In this document: positions 43,967 through 52,999 of the stretch, piece after piece
Position numbering within the stretch: position 1 is the first letter of the stretch
Layout: the number at the start of each line of letters is the position of its first letter
Source of the DNA: Idiomarina seosinensis_A
GTDB lineage: Bacteria; Pseudomonadota; Gammaproteobacteria; Enterobacterales; Alteromonadaceae
Assembly: GCF_044797955.1 (NCBI RefSeq)
Contig: NZ_CP085211.1
Location: 372,001 to 436,000 of the forward strand
DNA length: 64,000 bases
Direction of reading: 5' to 3'
Made by a program: the position numbers and the translations under genes
Notes under the pieces: generated by a model
What the model saw: only the letters and a program-made list of their open reading frames with translations
Told to the model about the DNA's origin: nothing
Database searches by the model: none

Positions 43967-46555
43967 TTAAGCCACATTAATGGTCGGAATGATATTTTCC
44001 TGCGCGGCTTTTTCAGCTTTACGGAACGCATCCATTTGGTCGAAGTTCAGATACTTGTAAACTTCGCCGGCCATCGCATTAATGTCCTGTGCGTACTCCA
44101 GATACTCTTCCGGTGTTGGCAGGCGACCGACGATAGCACCAACCGCAGCCAGTTCGGCGGAGGTCAGATAAACGTTCGCACCATCGCCCAGACGGTTCGG
44201 GAAGTTACGGGTTGAAGTCGACAGTACCGTTGCATTGGGTTCCACACGTGCCTGGTTACCCATACACAATGAACACCCCGGCATCTCAGTGCGGACGCCA
44301 TTGCGGGCATAGATATCGTAATAACCCTCGGTTTCCAGCTGCGCCTTATCCATCTTGGTCGGTGGCGCAATCCATAGCCGTGTATTCAACGGATCCGAGT
44401 TTTTCTCCAGCAACTTACCGGCTGCGCGGAAGTGACCAATGTTTGTCATGCAGGAACCAATGAAAACTTCATCGACTTTATCACCGGCAACTTCGCTTAA
44501 AAACTTAGCGTCGTCAGGGTCATTCGGACAACAAACAATAGGCTCTTTAATCTCATCCAGGTCGATTTCAATGACTTCGGTGTATTCAGCGTCTTTATCA
44601 GCACGCATTAACTCAGGATTAGCCAGCCATTCTTCCATCTTACGGGCACGACGCTCAAGGGTCCGCGCATCGCCATAACCCTCGTTGATCATCCAGCGCA
44701 GCATGGTAACATTTGAACGCAGGTACTCAGCTACTGACTCCTCTGACAGGTTAATAGTACAACCGGCTGCAGAGCGTTCTGCTGACGCATCGGATAACTC
44801 AAAGGCCTGTTCTACGGTTAAGTGCTCAAGTCCTTCAATTTCCAGAATACGACCAGAGAAAGCGTTTTTCTTACCGCGTTTTTCGACCGTCAGCAGTCCT
44901 TCCTTGATTGCAAAGGCCGGGATTGCATGAACCAAATCACGCAGTGTAATGCCCGGCTGCATTTTACCTTTAAAGCGAACCAGCACTGATTCAGGCATAT
45001 CCAGAGGCATAACGCCGGTAGCCGCGGCAAATGCGACCAGACCAGAGCCGGCCGGGAACGAAATGCCCAGCGGGAAACGGGTATGAGAGTCACCACCGGT
45101 ACCAACAGTATCCGGTAACAGCATGCGGTTCAGCCAGCTGTGAATGATACCGTCGTTGGGACGCAGAGAGACACCACCGCGGTTCATAATAAAGTCAGGC
45201 AGGGTGTGCTGAGTTTCTACATCTACTGGTTTTGGATAAGCGGAAGTATGACAGAAAGACTGCATAACCAAGTCAGAATTAAAGCCCAGGCAAGCCAGAT
45301 CTTTTAATTCGTCGCGGGTCATAGGTCCGGTGGTATCCTGCGAGCCAACCGTGGTCATCTTAGGCTCGACGTAGGTTCCCGGGCGGACACCTTCCATACC
45401 ACAGGCTTTACCCACCAGTTTTTGTGCCAGCGTGTAGCCTTTCTCACTGCCTTGCGGTTGCTCCGGAGTCAGGAATAAATCGCTGTGACCTAAGCCCAGA
45501 GATTCGCGCGCTTTAGTCGTCAGGCCACGGCCAATGATCAGATTGATACGGCCGCCGGCGCGCACTTCGTCAAGAATAACCCGTGAAGCGTAATCGTATT
45601 CGGCGATAACTTCACCGGCTTGGTTTTCTATTTTACCCTGATAAGGATAAATGGTGATGACATCACCCATCGCGATGTTTTCAACGTCGGCTTCAAATAC
45701 TAAAGCGCCGGCGTCTTTCATGGTGTTAAAAAAGATGGGCGCCACTTTACCGCCGATACAAATACCGCCAGCCCGCTTATTCGGGGTGCCGGGCATGTCT
45801 TCACCGATGTTCCACAAAACCGAGTTGGTGGCAGACTTACGCGAAGAGCCGGTACCGACCACATCGCCAACGAAGGCAACGGGATAGCCTTTTTGTTTTA
45901 ATTCTTCAATTTGCTTACCCGCGTCAGTAATGCCTTCGCGGGGCATTTTATACATGGCCTTAGCATGCAGCGGGATATCGGGACGAGACCAGGCATCAGG
46001 AGCTGGTGACAAGTCATCGGTGTTGGTTTCACCGGTTACTTTAAATACAGTTGCTTTGATTTGCTCAGCCATCCTCTCGCGGCTGGTAAACCACTCGGCC
46101 TCTGCCCAGGATTCAACTACTTGTTTTGCTATCGGGTTACCGGCTTTCATTTTTTCTTCGACATCGTGAAACGCATCGAACATTAAAATGGTATGTTTCA
46201 GCTGTTCAGCAGCCAGTTCCGCTAATTGGTCGTTATCAAGCAGCGCCACCAGGGTTTCAATGTTGTAACCACCGTGCATGTTACCCAGCAGTTTAACGGC
46301 GTCTTGCGGGCTGATTACCGGGCACTCGATCTCACCCTTGACTAAAGCGCTTAAAAAGCCGGCTTTAACATAAGCCGCTTCGTCAACGCCGGGCGGCACA
46401 CGCTCAGCTAAAAGCTCAACCAGGAACTGCTCTTCACCAGCCGGTGGATTTTTCAGCAACTCGACTAAGTCAGCGACCTGATCAGCCGTTAACGGCTTAG
46501 GGGGGATACCTTCTGCGGCACGCTCTTCGACGTGCTGACGATATTCTTTAAGCAC
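43967..46555 (-). CDS. acnB: Aconitate hydratase B
   Basis: [4Fe-4S] aconitase of the TCA cycle, the main aconitase of growing gammaproteobacteria. The 862 residues match E. coli AcnB (865) throughout. Cluster ligands are Cys702 (GSCMTN), Cys761 and Cys764 (PGCSLC). The start is a GTG with GAGG eight bases upstream; the nearest ATG (46569) is followed after one codon by a stop and cannot serve. The HEAT-like N-terminal domain (first 160 residues), involved in Fe-dependent mRNA binding in E. coli, is complete. Confidence 0.97.
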   Translation of the reverse strand: MLKEYRQHVEERAAEGIPPKPLTADQVADLVELLKNPPAGEEQFLVELLAERVPPGVDEAAYVKAGFLSALVKGEIECPVISPQDAVKLLGNMHGGYNIETLVALLDNDQLAELAAEQLKHTILMFDAFHDVEEKMKAGNPIAKQVVESWAEAEWFTSRERMAEQIKATVFKVTGETNTDDLSPAPDAWSRPDIPLHAKAMYKMPREGITDAGKQIEELKQKGYPVAFVGDVVGTGSSRKSATNSVLWNIGEDMPGTPNKRAGGICIGGKVAPIFFNTMKDAGALVFEADVENIAMGDVITIYPYQGKIENQAGEVIAEYDYASRVILDEVRAGGRINLIIGRGLTTKARESLGLGHSDLFLTPEQPQGSEKGYTLAQKLVGKACGMEGVRPGTYVEPKMTTVGSQDTTGPMTRDELKDLACLGFNSDLVMQSFCHTSAYPKPVDVETQHTLPDFIMNRGGVSLRPNDGIIHSWLNRMLLPDTVGTGGDSHTRFPLGISFPAGSGLVAFAAATGVMPLDMPESVLVRFKGKMQPGITLRDLVHAIPAFAIKEGLLTVEKRGKKNAFSGRILEIEGLEHLTVEQAFELSDASAERSAAGCTINLSEESVAEYLRSNVTMLRWMINEGYGDARTLERRARKMEEWLANPELMRADKDAEYTEVIEIDLDEIKEPIVCCPNDPDDAKFLSEVAGDKVDEVFIGSCMTNIGHFRAAGKLLEKNSDPLNTRLWIAPPTKMDKAQLETEGYYDIYARNGVRTEMPGCSLCMGNQARVEPNATVLSTSTRNFPNRLGDGANVYLTSAELAAVGAIVGRLPTPEEYLEYAQDINAMAGEVYKYLNFDQMDAFRKAEKAAQENIIPTINVA

Positions 46556-46610
46556 TAGTATTACCTCATGTTAGTTGGCACAAATACAGATTGACTAATT
46601 GGTAGCGCGC

Positions 46611-46616
46611 ATTATA
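46611..46616 (-). promoter_or_regulatory. Probable -10 element of acnB
   Basis: A perfect TATAAT on the minus strand (46616 to 46611), about 55 bp before the acnB start, followed by a GC-rich discriminator (GCGCGC). No convincing -35 is seen, so the promoter may need an activator. Confidence 0.45.
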
Positions 46617-46694
46617 CGCCGAAGGCCGCACAATTCCCATGAGCGGCCCCCCTATTCGCGTAATAAATGGGGTGAATGGATCCACCCCGGTAGG

Positions 46695-48455
46695 TTAAGA
46701 CTTTTGTTTTTCGATCCAGTCGTTTAGCTGCGCTTCGAGGATATCCAGAGGCACGCTGCCGTTGGCCAGAATGGCGTCATGGAATTCGCGGATATTAAAA
46801 GCATCGCCCAGTTCCTGCTCGGCACGCGCCCGCAATTGCTTAATTTTTAGTTCACCCAGTTTGTAAGAGAGTGCCTGTGCAGGCCAGGTGATGTACCGAT
46901 CAATTTCGGTGGTAACGTTATGTAAGGACAAAGCAGTATTGCTGGCCATAAAGTCAATAGCCCGCTGCCGGCTCCAGCCCATCGCGTGCATACCGGTATC
47001 GACAACCAGTCGTGCCGCGCGCCACATTTCATAGCTTAAACGACCAAAATTACTGTAAGGGTCCTGGTAAAAACCGGCTTCCAGACCCAGGTACTCAGAA
47101 TACAATCCCCAGCCCTCGCCAAAGGCCGAAATATAGGTTTGCTGACGGTACTCAGGTACGCCTTCCATTTCTCCGGCCAGGGCGTTTTGCAAATGGTGGC
47201 CCGGCACGGCTTCATGCAATGTTAAGGCTTCCATTTGGTACAAGGGGCGGCGGTCCAGAGCGTAGGTATTGACCCAGTAAAAACCGGCGCGGTCATCTCG
47301 ATTGGTACCGGAGTAGCGGCCGGTTGTATATTTGGGCGCGATTTCGGCCGGTACCGGCGCAATGCCGTAAGGCTTACGCGGTAGTGTTTTAAACAGCTTA
47401 GGTAATTGCCCGTCCATTTTTTTAGCAATCCGGGCAGCGTAGCTGAGTAACTCTTCAGCCGTTTGCGGGTAAAACTGCGGGTCGGTCCGCAAAAATTCAA
47501 CAAAGGCATCAAAGTCACCGTCAAAGCCGCTCTCATCAATGACCCGCAGCATTTCGGCACGAATACGCGCCACTTCCTGAAGGCCTACCTGATGAATTTC
47601 TTCGGCTGTCATGTCGGTGGTCGTATAATATTCAATACGATTTTTATAAAAAGCCTCGCCATCAGGCAGCTGGCTGGCTGCTACTGATTCGCGGGCGCTG
47701 GGCAGATACTCACCGACCATAAACTGAAAATAACGGTCGTAGGCTGGCATAATTTGTTCATCAATCGTCTGACGAGCTTGCTGCTGTAGTTCAGACCAGT
47801 CATTATCGCCGATAAAAGACGGCTGGCTTAAAAACGGTGTAAAGAATACGCTTTGCTCAGCATCCTGAACGATATAGGCGAGGATACTTTCTTCAAAACC
47901 GGCCATGGCTGCCTTTGGCTGGGTATAGCCCTGCTCAATCGCCTCTCGCAGCCAGTTCATCTGTTGCTTCATGTAGCGCTCGACGGTACCCAGCTTAGCA
48001 ACATAGTCCTGGTAATCCTGGCTGTTGTTAAAGCTGGTGTTAGCCGGCATAAAGGTAATGCGGCTGTGAAACGAACCCTCAGCGGTTAACGGCATCAGAT
48101 GTGCTTTAAACCGGTAGTTGTCCACTGCATTTTTCAACACGTAGCGGATCATGGCGTGGTTTATTTTATCCTGCTCGGTTAGCTGCTCCGTGTTGACCGC
48201 ATTCAGCTGTGCCAGCCAGTCGCTGTTGCGTTGATAACGCTGTTGCAGAGCTGCCGGCGACATATCCTGCAAGGCAGTGTCATTGCGGGCAGAAAGCTGC
48301 TCCCAGATCCGGTCAGCCAGGCTTTCAAATTGCGTTGTTGTTGAGTCGGCAACAGCGGCGTTATTTTGTTGTGTAGCAGAACCGGTTGCGGTCGAAGACT
48401 GATTAGCACAAGCTGTTAGTGACAAAAGCGTCAGGGCGATGAGGGTTTTGCGCAT
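46695..48455 (-). CDS. DUF885 family lipoprotein, putative metallopeptidase
   Basis: The ATG at 48455 gives 586 residues, starting with a lipoprotein signal peptide (LLSLTAC, lipidated Cys16). The rest is a DUF885 domain with the family's metal motif HEAVPGHH at 414-421 and the later GEGWGLYSEYLG segment that supplies a further Glu. DUF885 proteins have a thermolysin-like HExxxGH metal site and are thought to be peptidases; substrate unknown. A frame extension to 48491 is possible but would put the signal peptide internally. A GC-rich hairpin (46669-46688) lies after the stop, without a U-tract. Confidence 0.85.
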   Translation of the reverse strand: MRKTLIALTLLSLTACANQSSTATGSATQQNNAAVADSTTTQFESLADRIWEQLSARNDTALQDMSPAALQQRYQRNSDWLAQLNAVNTEQLTEQDKINHAMIRYVLKNAVDNYRFKAHLMPLTAEGSFHSRITFMPANTSFNNSQDYQDYVAKLGTVERYMKQQMNWLREAIEQGYTQPKAAMAGFEESILAYIVQDAEQSVFFTPFLSQPSFIGDNDWSELQQQARQTIDEQIMPAYDRYFQFMVGEYLPSARESVAASQLPDGEAFYKNRIEYYTTTDMTAEEIHQVGLQEVARIRAEMLRVIDESGFDGDFDAFVEFLRTDPQFYPQTAEELLSYAARIAKKMDGQLPKLFKTLPRKPYGIAPVPAEIAPKYTTGRYSGTNRDDRAGFYWVNTYALDRRPLYQMEALTLHEAVPGHHLQNALAGEMEGVPEYRQQTYISAFGEGWGLYSEYLGLEAGFYQDPYSNFGRLSYEMWRAARLVVDTGMHAMGWSRQRAIDFMASNTALSLHNVTTEIDRYITWPAQALSYKLGELKIKQLRARAEQELGDAFNIREFHDAILANGSVPLDILEAQLNDWIEKQKS

Positions 48456-48582
48456 AATTTTTCCTTGCGAAGCAATAGTTTGTACAGGCATTCTATAGTG
48501 CCAGTATTTGACAGCAAGTTAAAAGAACGTAAAAAGCGCACCGGGTATCGCAGCATGAATCATAAAACGGGGATACAGTTTA

Positions 48583-49545
48583 GTGAAAGCTCAATCGGGA
48601 GTATGTGCCGAGCCTAATCTTCATGGGCTGACACTGTTTTGTAATGTAATGACGGATGACGTCGACAGCGTACGCCGCAAACTCGCGCGGGTGCCGGCAA
48701 TTATTGCTGAACTTGATGATCGCTTTTCCGAGTCGATGTTAAACGGGTTTGTGGCAATTGGAGCCGACTACTGGGATGTGGTCTATCCGGAGCGCAAGCC
48801 CATTTACCTGCATCGCTTCCCGGAGCTGCAGCAAGCCGACCGCGAAGCGCCCCGTCAACCGGTGGATTTACTGCTGCAGATACGTTCGGACCGCTTTGAT
48901 GCAAATTATCTGGCCGGGCGCGCGGTATTGGGCTGGCTGGGCTATGACATCGAAGTGGTTGAGCAGTTGCGCACCTTCCGCTATCTCGACGGCCGTGACT
49001 TAAGCGGTTTTATCGATGCACCGGATAATCCCAGAGGGCTGCGTAAGCGCAACGTCGCGCTGCTGGATGCGGCAGCGGAGCCCGAGTTCGCTGATGGTAG
49101 CTACTTACTACTGCAGAAGTTCCGCCACGATCTCAGGCATTGGGACGAACTGGGCAGTGCTCGCCAGGAGCAACTGATGGGACGCGATAAAGTAACAGGG
49201 GAGCGACTACCCGAAGCTGACATTGAAGGGGTCACTCATGCCAGTAAAACCCGCCTGGTGGATGATCAGGAGCAGCCCATTCCGTTACTCCGGCAAAATA
49301 TGCCCTGGGGTGATTTACGCGAGCAGGGGTTGCTGGCTTTATACTTTACCCAACACCCAAAAGCCGTAACGCAGTGGTTAAAACAACGTTATTACGAAGA
49401 TGAGCAGGGCCATTACGACCCGCTGCTGGACTACACTCAGGCGGTCAACAACGCCAGTTTTTTTGTTCCGTCAGTGGCCTTTCTCAATCGCCACAGCTGT
49501 CCTTTACAAGGTGACTTGATTCAGGACTCCTCGTTACCGGAGTGA
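48583..49545 (+). CDS. Dyp-type heme peroxidase (YfeX-like)
   Basis: Dye-decolorizing peroxidase family protein of 320 residues, starting at GTG. No signal peptide, so it is probably cytoplasmic. The proximal heme ligand is likely His219 (GVTHAS) and the distal pair Asp145 (SGFIDAPDNPRG) and Arg237 (LLRQNMPWGD). The usual GxxDG motif reads GFIDA, with Ala replacing the second Gly, although the catalytic Asp is kept. E. coli YfeX-type proteins have about 300 residues. The 3' end overlaps convergent argR by 25 bp. Substrate unknown. Confidence 0.88.
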   Translation: MKAQSGVCAEPNLHGLTLFCNVMTDDVDSVRRKLARVPAIIAELDDRFSESMLNGFVAIGADYWDVVYPERKPIYLHRFPELQQADREAPRQPVDLLLQIRSDRFDANYLAGRAVLGWLGYDIEVVEQLRTFRYLDGRDLSGFIDAPDNPRGLRKRNVALLDAAAEPEFADGSYLLLQKFRHDLRHWDELGSARQEQLMGRDKVTGERLPEADIEGVTHASKTRLVDDQEQPIPLLRQNMPWGDLREQGLLALYFTQHPKAVTQWLKQRYYEDEQGHYDPLLDYTQAVNNASFFVPSVAFLNRHSCPLQGDLIQDSSLPE

Positions 49546-49994
49546 GCGGCAAATAAGTCCTGCACCTTGCTGAAAGTAAACTCAATCTCGGCAACTTTTA
49601 GCGGGGCGATAAACACCGTGTCATCACCTGCGATTGTGCCCAGTACGCCTTCTTTTTTGCCGACCGAGTCGAGCAAACGGGCGATTAACTGAGCGGCACC
49701 GGGACTGGTGCGAATAATCACCATAACGTCATTATGCTGAATATCGAGGACCAACTGACTTAGCGGCGCCTTGGCCGAAGGGACACTGATTTCTGAGGGC
49801 AAACAGTAAACCATCTCCTGTTTGGCATTGCGTGTACGCACCGCGCCGTATTTACTCAGCAGGCGGGAAACCTTGGATTGACTGATATTGTCAAAGCCTG
49901 CCGCCTTGAGGGCTTCCACTATGTCAGTTTGCGAGCCATATTGCTCTTCTTTTAACAGCGCCATAAAGGCGGCAATTAATTGCGTCTGTGCCAT
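49521..49994 (-). CDS. argR: Arginine repressor ArgR
   Basis: Hexameric arginine-dependent repressor of arginine biosynthesis. The 157 residues comprise an N-terminal winged helix (about 1-75, with SQTDIVEALKAAGFDNISQS and KVSRLLSKYGAVRTRN) and a C-terminal oligomerisation and arginine-binding domain (about 82-150, with GTIAGDDTVFI). It is divergent from mdh, as in E. coli and Vibrio. A candidate ARG box lies in the shared intergenic region. Confidence 0.97.
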   Translation of the reverse strand: MAQTQLIAAFMALLKEEQYGSQTDIVEALKAAGFDNISQSKVSRLLSKYGAVRTRNAKQEMVYCLPSEISVPSAKAPLSQLVLDIQHNDVMVIIRTSPGAAQLIARLLDSVGKKEGVLGTIAGDDTVFIAPLKVAEIEFTFSKVQDLFAAHSGNEES

Positions 49995-50054
49995 GTTAAA
50001 ATTGGCTCCGGGTTAATGCGGTAAATTTGTAATTTAGAACTTAGTAGAGTACAG

Positions 50055-50083
50055 TTTTGCAACAAATTTTGCATAACTATTCT
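50055..50083 (+). promoter_or_regulatory. Possible mdh promoter
   Basis: TTTTGC (50055-50060), a 17-bp spacer and TATTCT (50078-50083). The -10 element is covered by the candidate ARG box, which would let ArgR block it. Confidence 0.35.
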
Positions 50084-50085
50084 TG
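50068..50085. promoter_or_regulatory. Candidate ARG box between argR and mdh
   Basis: TTTGCATAACTATTCTTG fits the 18-bp ARG box pattern (TGAAT, four mostly A/T bases, ATTCA) at four of five bases in each half. It lies in a longer inverted repeat, TTTTGCATAA (50067-50076) and TTATGCAAAA (50088-50097). A second box 3 bp downstream would be poor. Confidence 0.45.
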
Positions 50086-50126
50086 CTTTATGCAAAAAAA
50101 CATCAACCAGTTAAGTGGAGTCTGAG

Positions 50127-51059
50127 ATGAAAGTAGCCGTATTAGGGGCGGCCGGTGGTATCGGCCAGGCCTTGTCATTACTTCTTAAAACGCAGTTACC
50201 TGCAGGTTCTGAACTGTCGTTATATGACGTAGCACCGGTGGTACCTGGTGTTGCGGTAGACCTTAGCCATATCCCGACGGACGTTAAAGTCGAAGGTTTT
50301 GGTAAAGACGACCTTGCTTCAGCTTTAGTTGGCAGCGATATTGTTTTGATTCCCGCCGGCGTGCCACGTAAACCGGGTATGGATCGTTCTGATTTGTTTA
50401 ATATGAATGCCGGTATCGTTAAGAATCTGGTACAGGGCGTGGCAGATAACTGTCCTGACGCCTGTGTCGGCATTATCACTAACCCTGTAAACACCACAGT
50501 GCCTATCGCCAAAAGCGTACTGGAAAAAAATGGTTGCTACGATAAGCGCAAACTCTTTGGTGTTACCACCCTTGATGTTATCCGTTCAGAAGCCTTTGTC
50601 GCTGAAATGCGTGGCTTAAACCCTGAGAATGTGACGGTTCCAGTGATTGGTGGCCATAGTGGTACAACGATCCTGCCACTGTTGTCGCAGGTCGAGAACG
50701 TTGAATTCACCGAACAAGAAATCAAAGATCTAACGCATCGTATTCAAAATGCCGGTACCGAAGTAGTTGAAGCCAAAGCTGGCGGTGGTTCAGCGACCTT
50801 GTCTATGGGTCAGGCGGCGGCTCGCTTCTGCCTGTCACTGTTAAAGGGTCTGCAGGGCCAGGAAACGGTTGAGTGTACTTATGTGGAAGGTCTGGGTGAG
50901 CATGCTACTTTCTTTGCTCAACCAGTACGCCTGGGTAAAAACGGTGCTGAAGAAGTGTTGTCTTATGGCGAACTGAGTGCCTATGAAAAACAGTGCATGA
51001 ACGAGATGCTGGACGGTCTGAAAGACGATATCCAGAAGGGTTTCGATTTCGCAAAATAA
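50127..51059 (+). CDS. mdh: Malate dehydrogenase Mdh
   Basis: NAD-dependent malate dehydrogenase of the TCA cycle. The ATG at 50127 (MKVAVLGAAGGIGQ), with AAGTGGAG upstream, gives 310 residues, like E. coli (312); the GTG at 50115 lies in that ribosome-binding site. The NAD loop GAAGGIGQ is near residues 7-14. Substrate residues are seen in PAGVPRKPGMDRSDLF, and the catalytic His in VIGGHSGTTILPL. A strong terminator follows. Confidence 0.98.
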   Translation: MKVAVLGAAGGIGQALSLLLKTQLPAGSELSLYDVAPVVPGVAVDLSHIPTDVKVEGFGKDDLASALVGSDIVLIPAGVPRKPGMDRSDLFNMNAGIVKNLVQGVADNCPDACVGIITNPVNTTVPIAKSVLEKNGCYDKRKLFGVTTLDVIRSEAFVAEMRGLNPENVTVPVIGGHSGTTILPLLSQVENVEFTEQEIKDLTHRIQNAGTEVVEAKAGGGSATLSMGQAAARFCLSLLKGLQGQETVECTYVEGLGEHATFFAQPVRLGKNGAEEVLSYGELSAYEKQCMNEMLDGLKDDIQKGFDFAK

Positions 51060-51073
51060 GTTGTTTATGATAC

Positions 51074-51106
51074 AAAGGCCTCCGGCAAACCCGGGGGCCT
51101 TTTTTT
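51074..51106. terminator. Terminator between mdh and ispB
   Basis: A GC-rich stem (51074-51085 with 51091-51102, one G-U pair, loop CAAAC) is followed by a run of T up to 51106. The A-rich left flank would allow some action on the convergent ispB transcript as well. Confidence 0.9.
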
Positions 51107-52079
51107 ATGAAATGCGGTTAACCGATAAATCGGCCAGAGCTAACAGTGCCTCTTTATAGTCTGATGCCGGGATATCGTTCAAAGCCTGCCGTGCTTGCCG
51201 GGCTGCTTCTAATGCTTTATCACGACTGTAATCAAGTGCTCCGGTACGCTGCATGGTGGCTAAAATACTGTGCAAATGTTGGCGGCCATCGCCTGCTTCA
51301 ATCGCCTGCCGGATAAGTGCCTGCTCGGTTTGGTTGCCGTGCCACATGGCATAAAGCAAAGGTAGAGTCGGCTTACCCTCGGCCAGGTCATCACCGGCAT
51401 TCTTACCCATGGCTTCGGAATCAGCAGTATAATCCAGCAGGTCATCGGCTAACTGAAAAGCTGTACCTAAATAACGACCATAGTCAGCCATGGCAGTGGT
51501 TACGGTGTCATCCTGACCGGTTAACATACCGGACAACTGGGTCGCCGCTTCAAAAAGCTTTGCGGTTTTTCCATAAATAACATTAAAGTAGCGCTGCTCT
51601 GTCGTGTCCGGATCGTTACAGTTCATCAACTGTAGCACTTCGCCTTCAGCAATAATGTTGGTGGCATCCGCCAGCACACTAAGAATAGGCAGCGAGTTTA
51701 GCTGCACCATCATTTGAAAAGCGCGGGTATATAAAAAGTCACCAACCAGCACCGAGGCTTCATTACCGAACACCGCATTGGCTGTTTTCTGACCCCGGCG
51801 CAGTTCTGAATCATCAACAACGTCATCGTGCAATAAGGTTGCGGTGTGAATAAACTCGATAATAGCCGCAAGCTTATGGTGCTCTTTACCCTGGTAGCCC
51901 AGTGCTTTGGCTGCCAGAATCGTAAGTAAAGGACGTAACCGCTTACCGCCGCTGTTAACAATGTACAGGCCGAGTTGGTTGATTAACGCCACATCGGACG
52001 TCAGCTGTTCACCGATTAGCGCATTAACCCCTTGCATGTCCTGCCGGGCTAACGCATTAATGGACTGGATATCCATCAT
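51105..52079 (-). CDS. ispB: Octaprenyl diphosphate synthase IspB
   Basis: Trans-polyprenyl diphosphate synthase making the side chain of ubiquinone. The 324-residue protein has the two aspartate-rich motifs DDVVDDSELRRG and DDLLDYTAD, the GGKRLRP substrate block and the GDFLYTRAFQMM segment, all as in E. coli IspB. Two adjacent ATG codons (52079 and 52076) could start it. It is divergent from rplU, the standard order ispB / rplU-rpmA-obgE. Confidence 0.96.
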   Translation of the reverse strand: MMDIQSINALARQDMQGVNALIGEQLTSDVALINQLGLYIVNSGGKRLRPLLTILAAKALGYQGKEHHKLAAIIEFIHTATLLHDDVVDDSELRRGQKTANAVFGNEASVLVGDFLYTRAFQMMVQLNSLPILSVLADATNIIAEGEVLQLMNCNDPDTTEQRYFNVIYGKTAKLFEAATQLSGMLTGQDDTVTTAMADYGRYLGTAFQLADDLLDYTADSEAMGKNAGDDLAEGKPTLPLLYAMWHGNQTEQALIRQAIEAGDGRQHLHSILATMQRTGALDYSRDKALEAARQARQALNDIPASDYKEALLALADLSVNRIS

Positions 52080-52202
52080 AACTGTCTATTTTTACAAAAT
52101 TTAACGGAGCCAACATGCTACATGATTTTGCTAAAAAGGGATAGGCTGACTAAGGTCTGGGCGCAGGCGCCGTTGGCGAACGGGTGCTAGTGAAATTACT
52201 GC

Positions 52203-52231
52203 TTGCGTTACTTTTCGGGATTACGTACAAT
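52203..52231 (+). promoter_or_regulatory. Probable rplU-rpmA promoter
   Basis: TTGCGT (52203-52208), a 17-bp spacer and TACAAT (52226-52231). The start point would lie about 40 bp ahead of the rplU start codon, leaving a short leader. The remaining 200-bp ispB/rplU gap shows nothing else I can name. Confidence 0.65.
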
Positions 52232-52279
52232 TCGCGCCTGATTTAAATTCGGATACCCATAAGGGTTGTGGAGATTTCT

Positions 52280-52591
52280 ATGTACGCAGTATTCCAAAGT
52301 GGCGGTAAGCAGCACCGTGTGACTGAAGGCCAAATCGTCCGCCTGGAAAAACTGGAAGCAGCTACCGGAGACGTAGTTGAGTTCGACCAGGTTTTGATGG
52401 TTTCTGACGGCAGCGATGTAAAAATCGGTGCTCCGTTCGTATCAGGTGGCAAAGTGAAAGTGGAAGTGTTGGACCACGGTCGTGGCGACAAAATTAAAGT
52501 CGTCAAATTCCGTCGTCGTAAGCATTCTCGCAAGCAGCAAGGTCATCGCCAGTGGTTCACTGCAGTGAAAGTCACTGGTATCAACAGCTAA
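52280..52591 (+). CDS. rplU: Ribosomal protein L21
   Basis: 50S subunit protein binding 23S rRNA. The ATG at 52280 (MYAVFQSGGKQHRV) gives exactly 103 residues, the family length; GTGGAG supplies the ribosome-binding site, so the GTG at 52268 is not the start. The basic KIKVVKFRRRKHSRKQQGHRQ-type C-terminal segment is present. rpmA follows after 15 bp. Confidence 0.98.
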   Translation: MYAVFQSGGKQHRVTEGQIVRLEKLEAATGDVVEFDQVLMVSDGSDVKIGAPFVSGGKVKVEVLDHGRGDKIKVVKFRRRKHSRKQQGHRQWFTAVKVTGINS

Positions 52592-52606
52592 TTAAGGAGT
52601 AACGAC

Positions 52607-52864
52607 ATGGCACACAAAAAGGCTGGTGGTTCAACCAAAAACGGTCGTGATTCAGAAAGTAAACGTCTGGGTGTTAAGCGTTTCGGTGGTGAGTCAGTGT
52701 TAGCAGGTAACATTCTGGTTCGTCAACGTGGTACTAAGTTCCACGCCGGCGCAAACGTAGGTATGGGCAAAGACCACACCTTATTTGCGACCTCAGAAGG
52801 CAAAGTGTCTTTTGAAACCAAAGGAAACAAGAATCGTAAATACATCAGCGTTGTTGCTGATTAA
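52607..52864 (+). CDS. rpmA: Ribosomal protein L27
   Basis: 50S subunit protein whose flexible N-terminus reaches the peptidyl transferase centre. The 85 residues start MAHKKAGGSTKNGRDSESKR, the Gram-negative form without the cleaved N-terminal extension of Firmicutes. AAGGAG precedes the ATG. It is co-transcribed with rplU. Confidence 0.98.
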   Translation: MAHKKAGGSTKNGRDSESKRLGVKRFGGESVLAGNILVRQRGTKFHAGANVGMGKDHTLFATSEGKVSFETKGNKNRKYISVVAD

Positions 52865-52911
52865 TTAAGACGATTTTTATCGTTCGCCTAAAAGCGAGCG
52901 TAAAATAAGTT

Positions 52912-52940
52912 AAGCCCTGCCTTTTACGGCGGGGCTTTTT
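52912..52940 (+). terminator. Terminator after rpmA
   Basis: A ten-pair stem, AAGCCCTGCC (52912-52921) with GGCGGGGCTT (52928-52937), a 6-nt loop and T residues to 52940. A smaller A/T hairpin (ACGAT/ATCGT, 52870-52883) lies upstream. It separates rplU-rpmA from obgE. Confidence 0.9.
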
Positions 52941-52946
52941 CATTTG

Positions 52947-52955
52947 TGCTAGAAT
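52947..52955 (+). promoter_or_regulatory. Possible extended -10 promoter of obgE
   Basis: TGCTAGAAT combines a TGn extension with the -10 TAGAAT (52950-52955), just after the rpmA terminator. No -35 match at 17 bp. It would restart transcription for obgE. Confidence 0.4.
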
Positions 52956-52975
52956 TCCGTTCTGGATAGTCAATC

Positions 52976-52999
52976 AAGTAAGTAACTAAGTAAGTAATC
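52976..52999 (+). repeat. Tandem 12-bp repeat at the obgE translation start
   Basis: AAGTAAGTAACT (52976-52987) is followed by AAGTAAGTAATC (52988-52999), which ends one base before the obgE ATG. The repeat occupies the place where a Shine-Dalgarno sequence would be; only AAG-type matches remain. Confidence 0.75.

Noticed and set aside
46561..46569. ATG-AGG-TAA minimal frame ahead of acnB (minus strand)
   Set aside because: Its AGG is part of the acnB ribosome-binding site; a chance minimal frame is the simpler explanation.
46669..46688. GGGGTG/CACCCC hairpin after the DUF885 gene
   Set aside because: Eight-base loop and no U-tract on either strand, so not listed as a terminator, although some 3'-end role is possible.
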